Positions 1 to 11,074 of a DNA stretch of 33,577 nt are shown piece after piece. Position numbers and translations under genes: made by a program. Location: NCBI RefSeq assembly GCF_001667115.1, contig NZ_LZIJ01000010.1:1-33577 (forward strand), given 5' to 3'. Numbering within the stretch: the stretch's first letter is position 1; each line of letters begins with the position of its first letter. Below the pieces are notes generated by a model, which worked only from the letters and a program-made list of their open reading frames with translations, made no database searches and was not told the origin of the DNA. The DNA is from Mycobacterium sp. 852002-51163_SCH5372311 (GTDB lineage Bacteria > Actinomycetota > Actinomycetes > Mycobacteriales > Mycobacteriaceae).

Positions 1-477
1 CCCAAGCTCGCGCAGCGCGTCCTGAGGTTCGTTGTAGTACTTGAGGTACGTCGCCTCGGTCAACCGTAATCCCATGCCGAGCGGTACCTTCTCGCCCAGT
101 TCGAGCAGCGACCGATAGAACGGTGCCTCCGCCGACCCGGCGGTCACGGTCGGTTCGAACACGAGGATCCGCCGCTCGCCGGCGAAATCGTCATACTCGA
201 CGACGGCCATCCGGTTCATGATCGAGATCATCGGCACGTGCGGTGCGATCGCCGCGAAGTGGAACGCGAAACCGGTTGGGTACGGTGCGGTCGCGACATC
301 GATCGACCTCACTGCATGAATCTGGCCCTGGCTTTTGAACCGGGCTTTATATGCGGTGGCAGCCTCGCGGATCGCGGCCAACCTTTTTCCGCGAGGCCAG
401 ACGTCATGAACGCCATCGAATTCCGGGATGGCACGGGCGCCGATAGCGTCTAGCGCGGACGTATTCGCAATCGTCAT
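1..477 (-). CDS. Unrecognised protein, N-terminal part (runs off the left edge)
   Basis: An open minus-strand frame of 159 codons starts with ATG at 477-475 and is still open at base 1, so only the N-terminal part is visible. A Shine-Dalgarno-like GGAGA lies about 8 nt before the start. The protein begins MTIANTSALDAIGARA and contains WPRGKRLAAI, APHVPMISIMNRMAVVEYDD and LRLTEATYLKYYNEPQDALR. It has no signal peptide or membrane segment, and looks soluble. I do not recognise the family and assign no function. It is divergent from ylxR, in the place where mycobacteria normally have nusA. Codon use looks typically mycobacterial, so I think it is a real gene. Confidence 0.7.
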   Translation of the reverse strand, partial: MTIANTSALDAIGARAIPEFDGVHDVWPRGKRLAAIREAATAYKARFKSQGQIHAVRSIDVATAPYPTGFAFHFAAIAPHVPMISIMNRMAVVEYDDFAGERRILVFEPTVTAGSAEAPFYRSLLELGEKVPLGMGLRLTEATYLKYYNEPQDALRELG

Positions 478-673
478 GGGACCGTCTCCTTTGGCTTGGT
501 CCGGCCGCCCAGGGTGCCAGCCGAGCGTCGCAGCCGTTCTCCGAAAAGCTGGCGAGCTAAACAACGCTTCCTAGGCAGACAGTACGTTTTGCGGGTGTCC
601 GGTGTGCGGTAAACGAGCTACTTGAATTCATCCGTGCTCGGCCCATTTGACGTGTACACAATCGGTAAAGCCA

Positions 674-728
674 GAAGGTTCGTTGAGGCCGTCGTCCCGT
701 CGGGACGCTTACCGAGCCGCGAACCTTC
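674..728. other. Nested hairpin upstream of ylxR
   Basis: The outer arms GAAGGTTCG (674-682) and CGAACCTTC (720-728) are perfectly complementary over 9 bp. Inside them lies a second perfect inverted repeat, CGTCCCG (693-699), T700, CGGGACG (701-707). Two nested perfect repeats in 55 bp of non-coding DNA are unlikely by chance and could form a two-stem RNA or an operator. The strand of action is unknown. There is no U-run, so a standard intrinsic terminator is not supported. Confidence 0.5.
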
Positions 729-787
729 ACCGGACCTGCAAGCCCGCACCGCCGAGCGAGTCGAATGGGGTGAGTGGATGTGGGCGG

Positions 788-817
788 TTCTGACCATCGG
801 CCAGGTGACGCTAGACT
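788..817 (+). promoter_or_regulatory. Probable leaderless promoter of ylxR-infB
   Basis: A TAGACT box (812-817) fits the mycobacterial -10 consensus TANNNT, and TTCTGA (788-793) is a possible -35 at 18-bp spacing. The ylxR GTG begins 6 nt after the box, where transcription is expected to start. The mRNA would therefore be leaderless, which explains the lack of a ribosome binding site. Confidence 0.5.
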
Positions 818-822
818 GAGCC

Positions 823-1206
823 GTGATCCAGCGCGAGCGTTCGGCTCCCGAGACGAGCAGGCCGCACAGACGCACAGATGGTCCCGTGCGGACGTGTGTC
901 GGGTGCCGAAAGCGAGAGCTGGCCGTCGAACTGCTTCGAGTGGTTGCTGTGTCGACCGGGAACGGCGAATACGCCCTGACCGTTGACGCAGCGAGTAGCC
1001 TGCCGGGGCGGGGTGCGTGGCTGCATCCCGTACCGCAGTGCGTGCGACAAGCGATTAGGCGGCGGGCTTTCAGCAAAGCGTTGCGTATCGCCGGTTCGCC
1101 GGACACATCCGCGGTGGTCGAGCACATCAGTGGCTTGAGTGGGCCCGACCCGACGGTCAACAGAACAGGTAGCAAAGAACATGAGCACACCGTGAAGTCC
1201 CGATGA
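823..1206 (+). CDS. ylxR: YlxR-family RNA-binding protein
   Basis: This 127-residue basic protein belongs to the YlxR (DUF448) family, small nucleic-acid-binding proteins encoded between nusA and infB in many bacteria. The hallmark RTCVGCRKRE is at about residues 27-36, followed by the LPGRGAWLHP loop at about 68-77 and CVRQAIRRRAFSKAL at about 82-96. The GTG start is chosen because the -10-like TAGACT ends 5 nt before it and there is no Shine-Dalgarno sequence. The first about 25 residues and the last about 25 look disordered. infB follows after 64 nt. The usual upstream partner nusA is not here, so this gene probably heads its own operon. Confidence 0.9.
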   Translation: MIQRERSAPETSRPHRRTDGPVRTCVGCRKRELAVELLRVVAVSTGNGEYALTVDAASSLPGRGAWLHPVPQCVRQAIRRRAFSKALRIAGSPDTSAVVEHISGLSGPDPTVNRTGSKEHEHTVKSR

Positions 1207-1270
1207 CAATGCGTCATAGCTAAACCCCGAGGCGCGGCCCACGACTGTCGCCTCATGGACAGGAGATGTA

Positions 1271-4014
1271 GTGGCAGGTAAGGCCCGCGTACACGAGTTG
1301 GCTAAGGAACTCGGTGTAACCAGCAAGGAAGTTCTCGCCCGGCTGAATGAACAGGGCGAATTCGTCAAATCCGCATCGTCGACGGTGGAGGCTCCCGTCG
1401 CTCGCCGGCTGCGCGAGTCGTTCGGTGGCAGCAAGCCGGCCCCCGACAAGGCTGCGGAAAAGGCGCCGGAAGCCAAGGGCAACTCCGTCGACAAGTCGGT
1501 CGACGCCGCCCTGGATAACGCGATTGACAAGGCCGTCGGCAACGGCGAGGCCGCCAAGGACTCCCGCGGCGTGGCTACCGCGCCGCCGGCGCCGGCCGCT
1601 GAGGCACCCGCACCGCCGGCACCAAGCCCTCGGCCGGGAGCACCGGCCCCCGGGCAGGCGCCCGGCCATCCGGCTCCCCATCCTGGGATTACGCCCGGCG
1701 CGCGTCCCGGCCCGGCGCCGAAGCCGGGGATTCGTCCGCCCCGGGTCGGCAACAACCCGTTCTCGTCGGCCCAGCCCGTTGACCGGCCGATCCCGCGTCC
1801 GCCTGCGCCGCGTCCCGGCGCGCCCAGGCCCGGCGCCCCACGGCCGGGCATGTCGCCCGGCAGCATGCCGCCCCGCCCAGGTGGGGCCGGCGGACCCGTC
1901 CGCCCGGCGCGTTCCGGCGCGCCGCGACCCGGTGGCGGCCGACCCGGTGGTCCCGGTGGCGGGCGCACCGACGGCGGCGGCGGGAACTACCGCGGCGGCG
2001 GTGGCGGAGTAGGCGCAGCGCCCGGCGGCGGTGGCTTCCGTGGCCGTCCTGGCGGAGGTCCCGGTGGCGGCGGCGGCCGTCCAGGCCAGCGCGGTGGTGC
2101 CGCGGGCGCCTTCGGGCGTCCTGGCGGCGCCCCTCGACGTGGCCGCAAGTCCAAGCGGCAGAAGCGCCAGGAATACGACTCGATGCAGGCTCCGGTAGTC
2201 GGCGGCGTCCGGTTGCCGCACGGCAACGGCGAGACCATCCGGCTCGCCCGCGGCGCATCGCTCAGCGACTTCGCCGAAAAGATCGATGCCAACCCGGCGG
2301 CGCTGGTGCAGGCGCTGTTCAACCTCGGCGAGATGGTGACGGCCACGCAGTCGGTGGGCGACGAGACCCTCGAGCTGCTGGGCAGCGAGATGAACTACAA
2401 CGTCCAGGTCGTCAGCCCCGAAGACGAAGACCGCGAGCTGCTGGAATCTTTTGATCTCTCCTACGGGGAAGACTCAGGAGACGAGGGCGATCTACAGATC
2501 CGTCCGCCGGTGGTGACGGTAATGGGTCACGTCGACCACGGGAAGACCCGCTTGCTGGACACCATCCGTAAGGCCAACGTCCGCGAGGCCGAAGCCGGCG
2601 GCATCACCCAGCACATCGGTGCCTATCAGGTCAGCGTCGACCTCGACGGCACCGAGCGGCTGATCACCTTCATCGACACTCCGGGTCACGAGGCGTTCAC
2701 CGCCATGCGTGCCCGCGGCGCCAAGGCCACCGACATCGCGATCCTGGTGGTCGCCGCCGACGACGGCGTCATGCCGCAAACGGTTGAGGCCATCAACCAC
2801 GCGCAAGCGGCCGACGTACCGATCGTGGTGGCCGTCAACAAGATCGACAAAGAGGGTGCCGATCCGGCCAAAATCCGCGCTCAGCTCACCGAATACGGTT
2901 TGGTGGCAGAGGATTTCGGTGGCGACACCATGTTCGTCGACATCTCCGCCAAGCAGGGAACCAACATCGAGGCCCTGCTGGAGGCGGTCGTGCTGACCGC
3001 CGACGCCGCGCTGGACCTGCGCGCCAACCCCGACATGGAGGCCCAGGGCGTGGCGATCGAGGCGCACCTGGACCGTGGCCGCGGACCGGTTGCCACCGTG
3101 TTGATTCAGCGCGGCACCCTGCGTGTCGGCGACTCCGTGGTCGCCGGCGACGCGTACGGTCGCGTTCGCCGCATGGTCGACGAATTCGGCGACGACGTCG
3201 ACGCGGCACTGCCGTCGCGTCCGGTGCAGGTCATCGGGTTCACGTCGGTGCCGGGCGCGGGTGACAACTTCCTGGTCGTCGACGAGGACCGCATCGCCCG
3301 TCAGATCGCGGACCGGCGCAGCGCCCGCAAGCGCAATGCCCTGGCCGCGCGCTCGCGCAAGCGGATCAGCCTGGAGGATCTGGACTCGGCGTTGCGGGAG
3401 ACCAGCCAGCTGAACCTGATCCTCAAGGGCGACAACGCCGGTACGGTCGAGGCCCTGGAAGAGGCCCTGATGAGTATCCAGGTCGACGACGAGGTGGTGC
3501 TGCGGGTCATCGACCGCGGCGTCGGCGGCATCACCGAAACCAACGTCAACCTGGCGTCGGCCTCCGACGCGGTGATCATCGGCTTCAACGTGCGCGCCGA
3601 AGGCAAAGCGACGGAGCTGGCCAACCGCGAGGGCGTGGACATTCGCTACTACTCGGTCATCTACCAGGCGATCGACGAAATCGAGAAGGCCCTGCGCGGC
3701 ATGCTCAAGCCGATCTACGAGGAGAACCAGCTGGGCCGCGCCGAGATCCGCGCCCTGTTCCGGTCCTCCAAGGTCGGTCTCATCGCCGGCTGCCTCGTCA
3801 CCTCCGGTGTGGTGCGCCGTAACGCCAAGGCCCGGCTGTTGCGGGACAACATCGTGGTGGTCGAAAACCTCTCGATCAACTCGCTGCGGCGGGAAAAGGA
3901 CGACGTGACAGAGGTGCGCGACGGCTTCGAATGCGGTATGACGCTGGGCTACTCCGACCTCAAGGAAGGCGACGTCATCGAGTCCTACGAGCTGGTGCAA
4001 AAGGAACGCGCGTA

Positions 4015-4015
<1 letters not shown>
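1271..4015 (+). CDS. infB: Translation initiation factor IF-2
   Basis: The product (914 residues) is the GTPase that delivers initiator fMet-tRNA to the 30S subunit and promotes subunit joining. An N-terminal IF2N domain (about 1-50, [20 protein letters not shown]) is followed by a very long Ala/Pro/Gly/Arg-rich linker (about 60-290), a second IF2N domain (about 315-370), then the G domain: P-loop GHVDHGKT (419-426), DTPGHE (from 469), NKID (from 523), SAK (from 559). Domains II-IV fill the rest to LVQKERA. The GTG start has AGGAG at 1261-1265, 5 nt upstream. The size is slightly above the roughly 900 residues known from M. tuberculosis, and the difference lies in the linker. The TAA stop overlaps the rbfA ATG by one base (TAATG), indicating translational coupling. 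Confidence 0.98.
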
Positions 4016-6809
<2,794 letters not shown>

Positions 6810-6829
6810 CGGCATTTTCGGGCGTAACC

Positions 6830-6862
6830 ATCTCGGCGGTGCACCGATAGCCGCCGCGAGAT
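6830..6862 (+). terminator. Possible hairpin terminator after dinF
   Basis: ATCTCGGCGG (6830-6839) can pair with CCGCCGCGAGAT (6851-6862), giving a 10-bp stem with a 2-nt bulge and an 11-nt loop, 20 bp beyond the dinF stop. No U-run follows directly, as is common for mycobacterial terminator-like hairpins. It would separate the dinF end from the ugp operon. Confidence 0.4.
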
Positions 6863-6910
6863 CGGCGCCAGCGCGAATTTTTGCGAGTGCACCCCACGAT
6901 AAGGTCGATC

Positions 6911-6941
6911 TCGACGCATGAACCGTGCTCCGAGTTACACT
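6911..6941 (+). promoter_or_regulatory. Probable leaderless promoter of ugpAEBC
   Basis: TACACT (6936-6941) fits TANNNT, and TCGACG (6911-6916) is a plausible -35 at 19-bp spacing. The GTG at 6948 begins 7 nt after the box, at the expected transcription start. This supports 6948 over the upstream ATG at 6918, which would lie inside the promoter. Confidence 0.45.
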
Positions 6942-6947
6942 GCGCCG

Positions 6948-7859
6948 GTGACGGTGACGCGGCAGACACGGCGGCGGTCATCGAAAGATCGCGCGCGCGA
7001 CTACGCGCTGTTCGCCATGCTGGTGGGCCCCAATGTGGCGCTGCTATTGGTGTTCATCTACCGCCCGTTAGCCGACAACATCCGGCTGTCGTTCTTCGAC
7101 TGGAACATCTCCGATCCCAGCGCGCAGTTCGTCGGGTTGTCCAACTACGCGGAGTGGTTCACCCGTTCGGACACCCGCCAGATCGTCTTCAACACAGCGG
7201 TATTCACCGCGGCGGCGGTGATCGGCTCGATGGTGCTGGGTCTGGTTCTGGCCATGCTGCTCGATCAACCGTTGCGCGGACGAAACCTGGTGCGCTCGAC
7301 CGTGTTCGCGCCGTTTGTGATCTCCGGTGCCGCCGTCGGACTGGCGGCCCAGTTCGTCTTCGACCCACATTTCGGTTTGATACAGGATCTGTTGCACCGT
7401 ATCGGCGCCGGCGTGCCCGACTTCTACCAGGACCCGCACTGGGCGCTGTTCATGGTGACGGTCACCTACGTGTGGAAGAACCTCGGCTACACGTTCGTCA
7501 TCTATCTCGCCGCGTTGCAAGGTGTGCGCCGAGACCTGTTGGAAGCGGCCGAAATCGACGGCGCCAGCCGCTGGTCCACCTTTTACCGAGTGCTGCTGCC
7601 CCAACTGCGCCCGACCACGTTCTTCCTGTCCATCACCGTGCTGATCAACTCGTTGCAGGTGTTCGACGTCATCAACGTCATGACCAGAGGCGGGCCGCTG
7701 GGAACCGGCACCACGACCATGGTGTTCCAGGTGTATTTGGAGACGTTCCGCAACTTCCGGGCCGGTTACGGCGCCACCGTCGCCACCATCATGTTCCTTG
7801 TCTTGCTGGCCATTACCTACTACCAGGTGCGGGTGATGGATCGAGGGCAGCGGCAGTGA
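6948..7859 (+). CDS. ugpA: Glycerophosphodiester ABC transporter permease UgpA
   Basis: One of two inner-membrane permeases of the UgpABCE importer; the M. tuberculosis system takes up glycerophosphodiesters such as glycerophosphocholine. The protein (303 residues from GTG 6948) has six hydrophobic segments. The cytoplasmic coupling loop has the EAA motif EAAEIDGASRWSTFYRVLLP (about 200-219), which contacts the ATPase. LFIYRPLADNIRLSFFDWNI in the first periplasmic region is typical of sugar-type MalF-like permeases. I chose GTG 6948 because of the leaderless promoter just upstream and the length match with the M. tuberculosis protein; ATG 6918 would add 10 residues. It overlaps ugpE by 4 nt (GTGA). 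Confidence 0.92.
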   Translation: MTVTRQTRRRSSKDRARDYALFAMLVGPNVALLLVFIYRPLADNIRLSFFDWNISDPSAQFVGLSNYAEWFTRSDTRQIVFNTAVFTAAAVIGSMVLGLVLAMLLDQPLRGRNLVRSTVFAPFVISGAAVGLAAQFVFDPHFGLIQDLLHRIGAGVPDFYQDPHWALFMVTVTYVWKNLGYTFVIYLAALQGVRRDLLEAAEIDGASRWSTFYRVLLPQLRPTTFFLSITVLINSLQVFDVINVMTRGGPLGTGTTTMVFQVYLETFRNFRAGYGATVATIMFLVLLAITYYQVRVMDRGQRQ

Positions 7860-8680
7860 GGGCGAGATCGGCACGGCTGCTCGGCTACACGGCGATGCTG
7901 CTTGTCGTCGCCCTGATCGCAGGACCGCTGACATTCGTCTTCTTCACGTCGTTCAAGAACCAGCCCGACATCTATTCGCAGCCGACCACCTGGTGGCCGC
8001 CGCACTGGCACCCGCAGAACTACCGGACGGCCACCGGGCAGATCCCGTTCTGGACGTTCCTGCGCAACTCGGTGATCATCACGTCGGTACTGGCAGCGGT
8101 GAAGTTCGTGCTCGGCGTGCTCAGCGCATTCGGTCTGGTGTTTGTGCGATTCCCGGGCCGCAACGCGGTGTTCCTGTTGATCATCGCCGCGCTGATGGTT
8201 CCCAACCAGATCACCGTTATCTCCAACTACGCGTTGATCTCCCAGGTCGGTCTGCGCAACACGTTTGCGGGCATCATCCTGCCGCTGGCCGGGGTGGCGT
8301 TCGGAACTTTCCTGATGCGCAACCACTTTCTCTCGCTGCCTGCCGAGGTCATCGAAGCCGCCGAGATGGATGGCGCGCGCTGGTGGCAGCTGCTATTTCG
8401 GGTGGTGTTGCCGATGTCCGGGCCCACCATGGTGGCCTTCGGCATCATCACTGTGGTCAACGAATGGAACGAGTACCTTTGGCCGTTCCTGATGTCCGAC
8501 GACGAATCGGTGGCACCGCTGCCGGTGGGCCTGACGTTCCTGCAGCAGGCCGAAGGTGTCACGAATTGGGGCCCGGTGATGGCGGTGACGCTGCTCGCCA
8601 TGCTGCCCATCCTGCTCATCTTCGTCGTCTTGCAGCGGCAGATGATCAAGGGCCTCACCTCCGGCGCAGTCAAAGGCTGA
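7856..8680 (+). CDS. ugpE: Glycerophosphodiester ABC transporter permease UgpE
   Basis: Second permease of the Ugp importer, 274 residues with about six transmembrane helices. The EAA loop EAAEMDGARWWQLLFRVVLP is present, followed by the conserved NEWNEYLWPFL segment of MalG-like permeases. The GTG start overlaps the ugpA stop (GTGA at 7856-7859), so the two permeases are likely translated in coupled fashion at matched levels. ugpB follows after 5 nt. Confidence 0.94.
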   Translation: MRARSARLLGYTAMLLVVALIAGPLTFVFFTSFKNQPDIYSQPTTWWPPHWHPQNYRTATGQIPFWTFLRNSVIITSVLAAVKFVLGVLSAFGLVFVRFPGRNAVFLLIIAALMVPNQITVISNYALISQVGLRNTFAGIILPLAGVAFGTFLMRNHFLSLPAEVIEAAEMDGARWWQLLFRVVLPMSGPTMVAFGIITVVNEWNEYLWPFLMSDDESVAPLPVGLTFLQQAEGVTNWGPVMAVTLLAMLPILLIFVVLQRQMIKGLTSGAVKG

Positions 8681-8685
8681 CGCGT

Positions 8686-9978
8686 ATGGACGCTCTGAGT
8701 CGCAGAAAGTTCCTTGCCTTAGCAGGGCTGGCGACCGGTTGTGCGGGAATGGGTCGTAGCGGTGGGATCAAATCAGGGCCTGGGCCGATTTCGTTTTGGT
8801 CCAATCACCCCGGCCAATCCAGCGCGGTGGAAAGAGAGTTGATCGGCCGCTTTCAGAGCCAGTTTCCCGGCCAGCAGGTCAAGCTGATCGACGCCGGCAA
8901 GGACTACGACGAGGTTGCGCAGAAGTTCAATGCGGCGCTGATCGGCACCGACGTGCCCGATGTCGTTGTGCTCGACGACATCTGGTGGTTCCATTTCGCC
9001 CTCAGCGGCGTCCTCACGCCGCTAGATCAACTCTTCGGTCAAGTCGGTGTGGACACAACCGATTACGTCGACGCACTGCTCGCCGATTTCGAGTTCGACG
9101 GGAAGCACTACGCACTGCCTTATGCGCGCTCGACACCGCTGTTCTACTACAACAGAGACGTCTGGGAACGGGCCGGTCTGTCTGACCGCGGGCCGCACTC
9201 CTGGCAAGAGTTCGACGAATGGGGTCCGCAGCTGCAGCGGGTCGTCGGTGCCGGGAAGTGGGCACACGGCTGGGCCAATGCCCAAGGGATCTCCTGGACT
9301 TTCGAAGGTCCGAACTGGGCGTTCGGTGGGGCTTACTCGGACAAATGGGCACTGAAGTTCACCGACCCGGCCACGATATCGGCGGGCAACTTTCTGCGAA
9401 ACTCCATCCACGGCAAGGGTTACGCCGCGATCGCCCACGACCTCGCCAATGAATTCGCCACCGGCATACTTGCGTCGGCCGTGGCGTCGACCGGCGCTCT
9501 GATGGGCATCACCGCCGCTGCCCGATTCGACTTCGGGGCGGCACCGTTGCCCACCGGGCCGGGCGGTGCACCGGCATGTCCGACCGGCGGGGCGGGCCTG
9601 GCGATTCCGAGCAAACTGTCCGAAGAGCGAAAGCTCAACGCGCTCAGATTCATTGGCTTTGTCACCAACCCGCAGAACACTGCCTATTTCAGCCAGCACA
9701 CCGGATATCTGGCGGTCCGAAAGTCGGCCGCGAATGATCCCGACGAGCAGAAATACTTGGCGGACAATCCGCGCGCCCGGGTCGCGCTGGACCAGCTCCC
9801 GCACACCCGCCCGCAGGACTATGCCCGCGTTTTCCTGCCCGGCGGTGACCGCATCATCTCGGCAGGTCTGGAATCCATCGGACTGAAAGGATCCGACGTG
9901 ACCACAACTTTCACCGACATAAACAAGCAGCTACGCGTCATTTACGACCGCCAGATCAGGCGGAAGTTGCCGGTCTAG
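8686..9978 (+). CDS. ugpB: Glycerophosphodiester-binding lipoprotein UgpB (Tat-type signal)
   Basis: Extracytoplasmic substrate-binding protein of the Ugp importer, 430 residues. The N-terminus MDALSRRKFLALAGLATGC holds a twin-arginine motif (SRRKFL, residues 5-10), a short hydrophobic stretch and a lipobox ending in LATGC with Cys19. It is therefore expected to cross the membrane folded via Tat and be lipidated. The rest is a solute-binding fold: ISFWSNHPGQSS near residue 35, VVVLDDIWWFHFA in the N-lobe, LPYARSTPLFYYN at the hinge, and WTFEGPNWAFGG in the C-lobe. The M. tuberculosis homologue binds glycerophosphocholine; substrate here is inferred from that. Confidence 0.93.
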   Translation: MDALSRRKFLALAGLATGCAGMGRSGGIKSGPGPISFWSNHPGQSSAVERELIGRFQSQFPGQQVKLIDAGKDYDEVAQKFNAALIGTDVPDVVVLDDIWWFHFALSGVLTPLDQLFGQVGVDTTDYVDALLADFEFDGKHYALPYARSTPLFYYNRDVWERAGLSDRGPHSWQEFDEWGPQLQRVVGAGKWAHGWANAQGISWTFEGPNWAFGGAYSDKWALKFTDPATISAGNFLRNSIHGKGYAAIAHDLANEFATGILASAVASTGALMGITAAARFDFGAAPLPTGPGGAPACPTGGAGLAIPSKLSEERKLNALRFIGFVTNPQNTAYFSQHTGYLAVRKSAANDPDEQKYLADNPRARVALDQLPHTRPQDYARVFLPGGDRIISAGLESIGLKGSDVTTTFTDINKQLRVIYDRQIRRKLPV

Positions 9979-9982
9979 CGCA

Positions 9983-11065
9983 ATGGCCAGAGTTCATTAT
10001 TCCGCAGTCACCCACCGCTATCCCGGCGCCGACGCTCCGGCGGTGGACAACTTGGACCTCGACATCGCCGACGGCGAGTTCCTGGTGCTGGTCGGCCCGT
10101 CCGGTTGCGGCAAGTCCACCACCCTGCGAATGCTGGCCGGGCTGGAATCCGTTGCCAGCGGCCGCATCACCATCGACGACGTAGACGTGACGCACCTCCC
10201 GCCGCGGGCGCGTGACGTCGCCATGGTCTTCCAGAACTATGCGCTCTACCCAAATATGACGGTCGCGGCGAACATGGGGTTCGCACTGCGCAACGCCGGC
10301 GTCTCGCGCGCGGATACCCGAAAACGAGTGCTCGAAGTCGCCGACATGCTCGAATTGACTGACCTGCTTGATCGTAAGCCGTCGAAGCTGTCCGGTGGGC
10401 AGCGTCAGCGGGTGGCGATGGGACGCGCTATCGTGCGACGGCCCCAAGTGTTTTGCATGGACGAGCCGCTGTCCAATCTCGATGCCAAGTTACGCGTGAG
10501 CACTCGGTCGCAGATCTCCGGATTGCAGCGGCGGCTGGGCACCACCACCGTCTACGTCACCCACGACCAGGTAGAGGCGATGACGATGGGCGATCGGGTC
10601 GCCGTGCTCAAAGACGGTGTGCTGCAGCAGGTTGACACACCCAGGGTGCTCTATGACGATCCGGTCAACACGTTCGTGGCCACGTTCATCGGCGCGCCTG
10701 CGATGAACCTGATCGACGCCACCGTTGCCGGAGGCAGCGTGAAATCACCCGATTTGGCGATACCGGTTCCGCGTTCAGCCAGCCAGCGTGTGCTGGTCGG
10801 TGTTCGCCCGGAGTCCTGGGATGTCGTGGCGGCCGACGCCCCGGGAGCTTTGCCGGTGGTCGTCGAGCTGGTGGAAGAGCTCGGCTTCGAATCATTCGTC
10901 TACGCAACGCCCGTCGAGCAGGACGGCTGGTCGTCACGGGCGAACCGCATCGTGTTCCGCACCGACCGTCGGACAGCGGTGAACGTGGGTGACTCGTTGT
11001 CGATCGTGCCGCACCCGCGCGAGGTCTGCTTCTTTGACGGCCAAACCGGGAACCGCATCCGGTGA
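9983..11065 (+). CDS. ugpC: Glycerophosphodiester ABC transporter ATPase UgpC
   Basis: The cytoplasmic ATPase that powers the Ugp importer, 360 residues, the same length as I recall for M. tuberculosis UgpC. Walker A GPSGCGKST (38-46), Q-loop Gln84 (MVFQNYALYP), signature LSGGQ (136-140), Walker B with CMDEP (Asp160, Glu161), D-loop SNLDAK and H-loop His194 (VTHDQ) are all intact. The C-terminal about 120 residues form the TOBE/MalK-like regulatory domain (VLVGVRPESWDVV). The ATG is 4 nt after the ugpB stop. The gene ends only 9 nt from the end of the convergent rtcB, leaving almost no room for separate terminators. Confidence 0.95.
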   Translation: MARVHYSAVTHRYPGADAPAVDNLDLDIADGEFLVLVGPSGCGKSTTLRMLAGLESVASGRITIDDVDVTHLPPRARDVAMVFQNYALYPNMTVAANMGFALRNAGVSRADTRKRVLEVADMLELTDLLDRKPSKLSGGQRQRVAMGRAIVRRPQVFCMDEPLSNLDAKLRVSTRSQISGLQRRLGTTTVYVTHDQVEAMTMGDRVAVLKDGVLQQVDTPRVLYDDPVNTFVATFIGAPAMNLIDATVAGGSVKSPDLAIPVPRSASQRVLVGVRPESWDVVAADAPGALPVVVELVEELGFESFVYATPVEQDGWSSRANRIVFRTDRRTAVNVGDSLSIVPHPREVCFFDGQTGNRIR

Positions 11066-11074
11066 GTGCCGCGG

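Larger units (their letters stand above)
478..822. other. Intergenic region of 345 bp with inverted repeats, no gene supported
   Basis: This stretch separates the divergent left-edge gene from ylxR. Short open frames occur in it, but their third codon positions are not GC-enriched like the real genes here, and no start is convincing. It holds an 8-bp palindrome GTGTACAC (652-659) just after a TTGACG (647-652) that could be a -35 element or operator, a nested hairpin (674-728), and the likely ylxR promoter (788-817). No nusA 3' end is visible. Confidence 0.6.

Noticed and set aside
622..819. 65-codon + strand open frame in front of ylxR
   Set aside because: Third codon positions are not GC-enriched as in real genes here, no ribosome binding site, no family likeness, and it overlaps the hairpin and promoter region.
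811..2221. Long minus-strand open frames opposite ylxR and infB
   Set aside because: They lie opposite the GC-rich linker of infB, and their Arg/Pro/Gly-rich translations are typical shadows of that strand.
2492..4000. 502-codon minus-strand open frame opposite infB
   Set aside because: It covers the conserved GTPase domains of infB and has an unnatural His/Val/Asp-rich composition, which is expected for antisense of high-GC genes.
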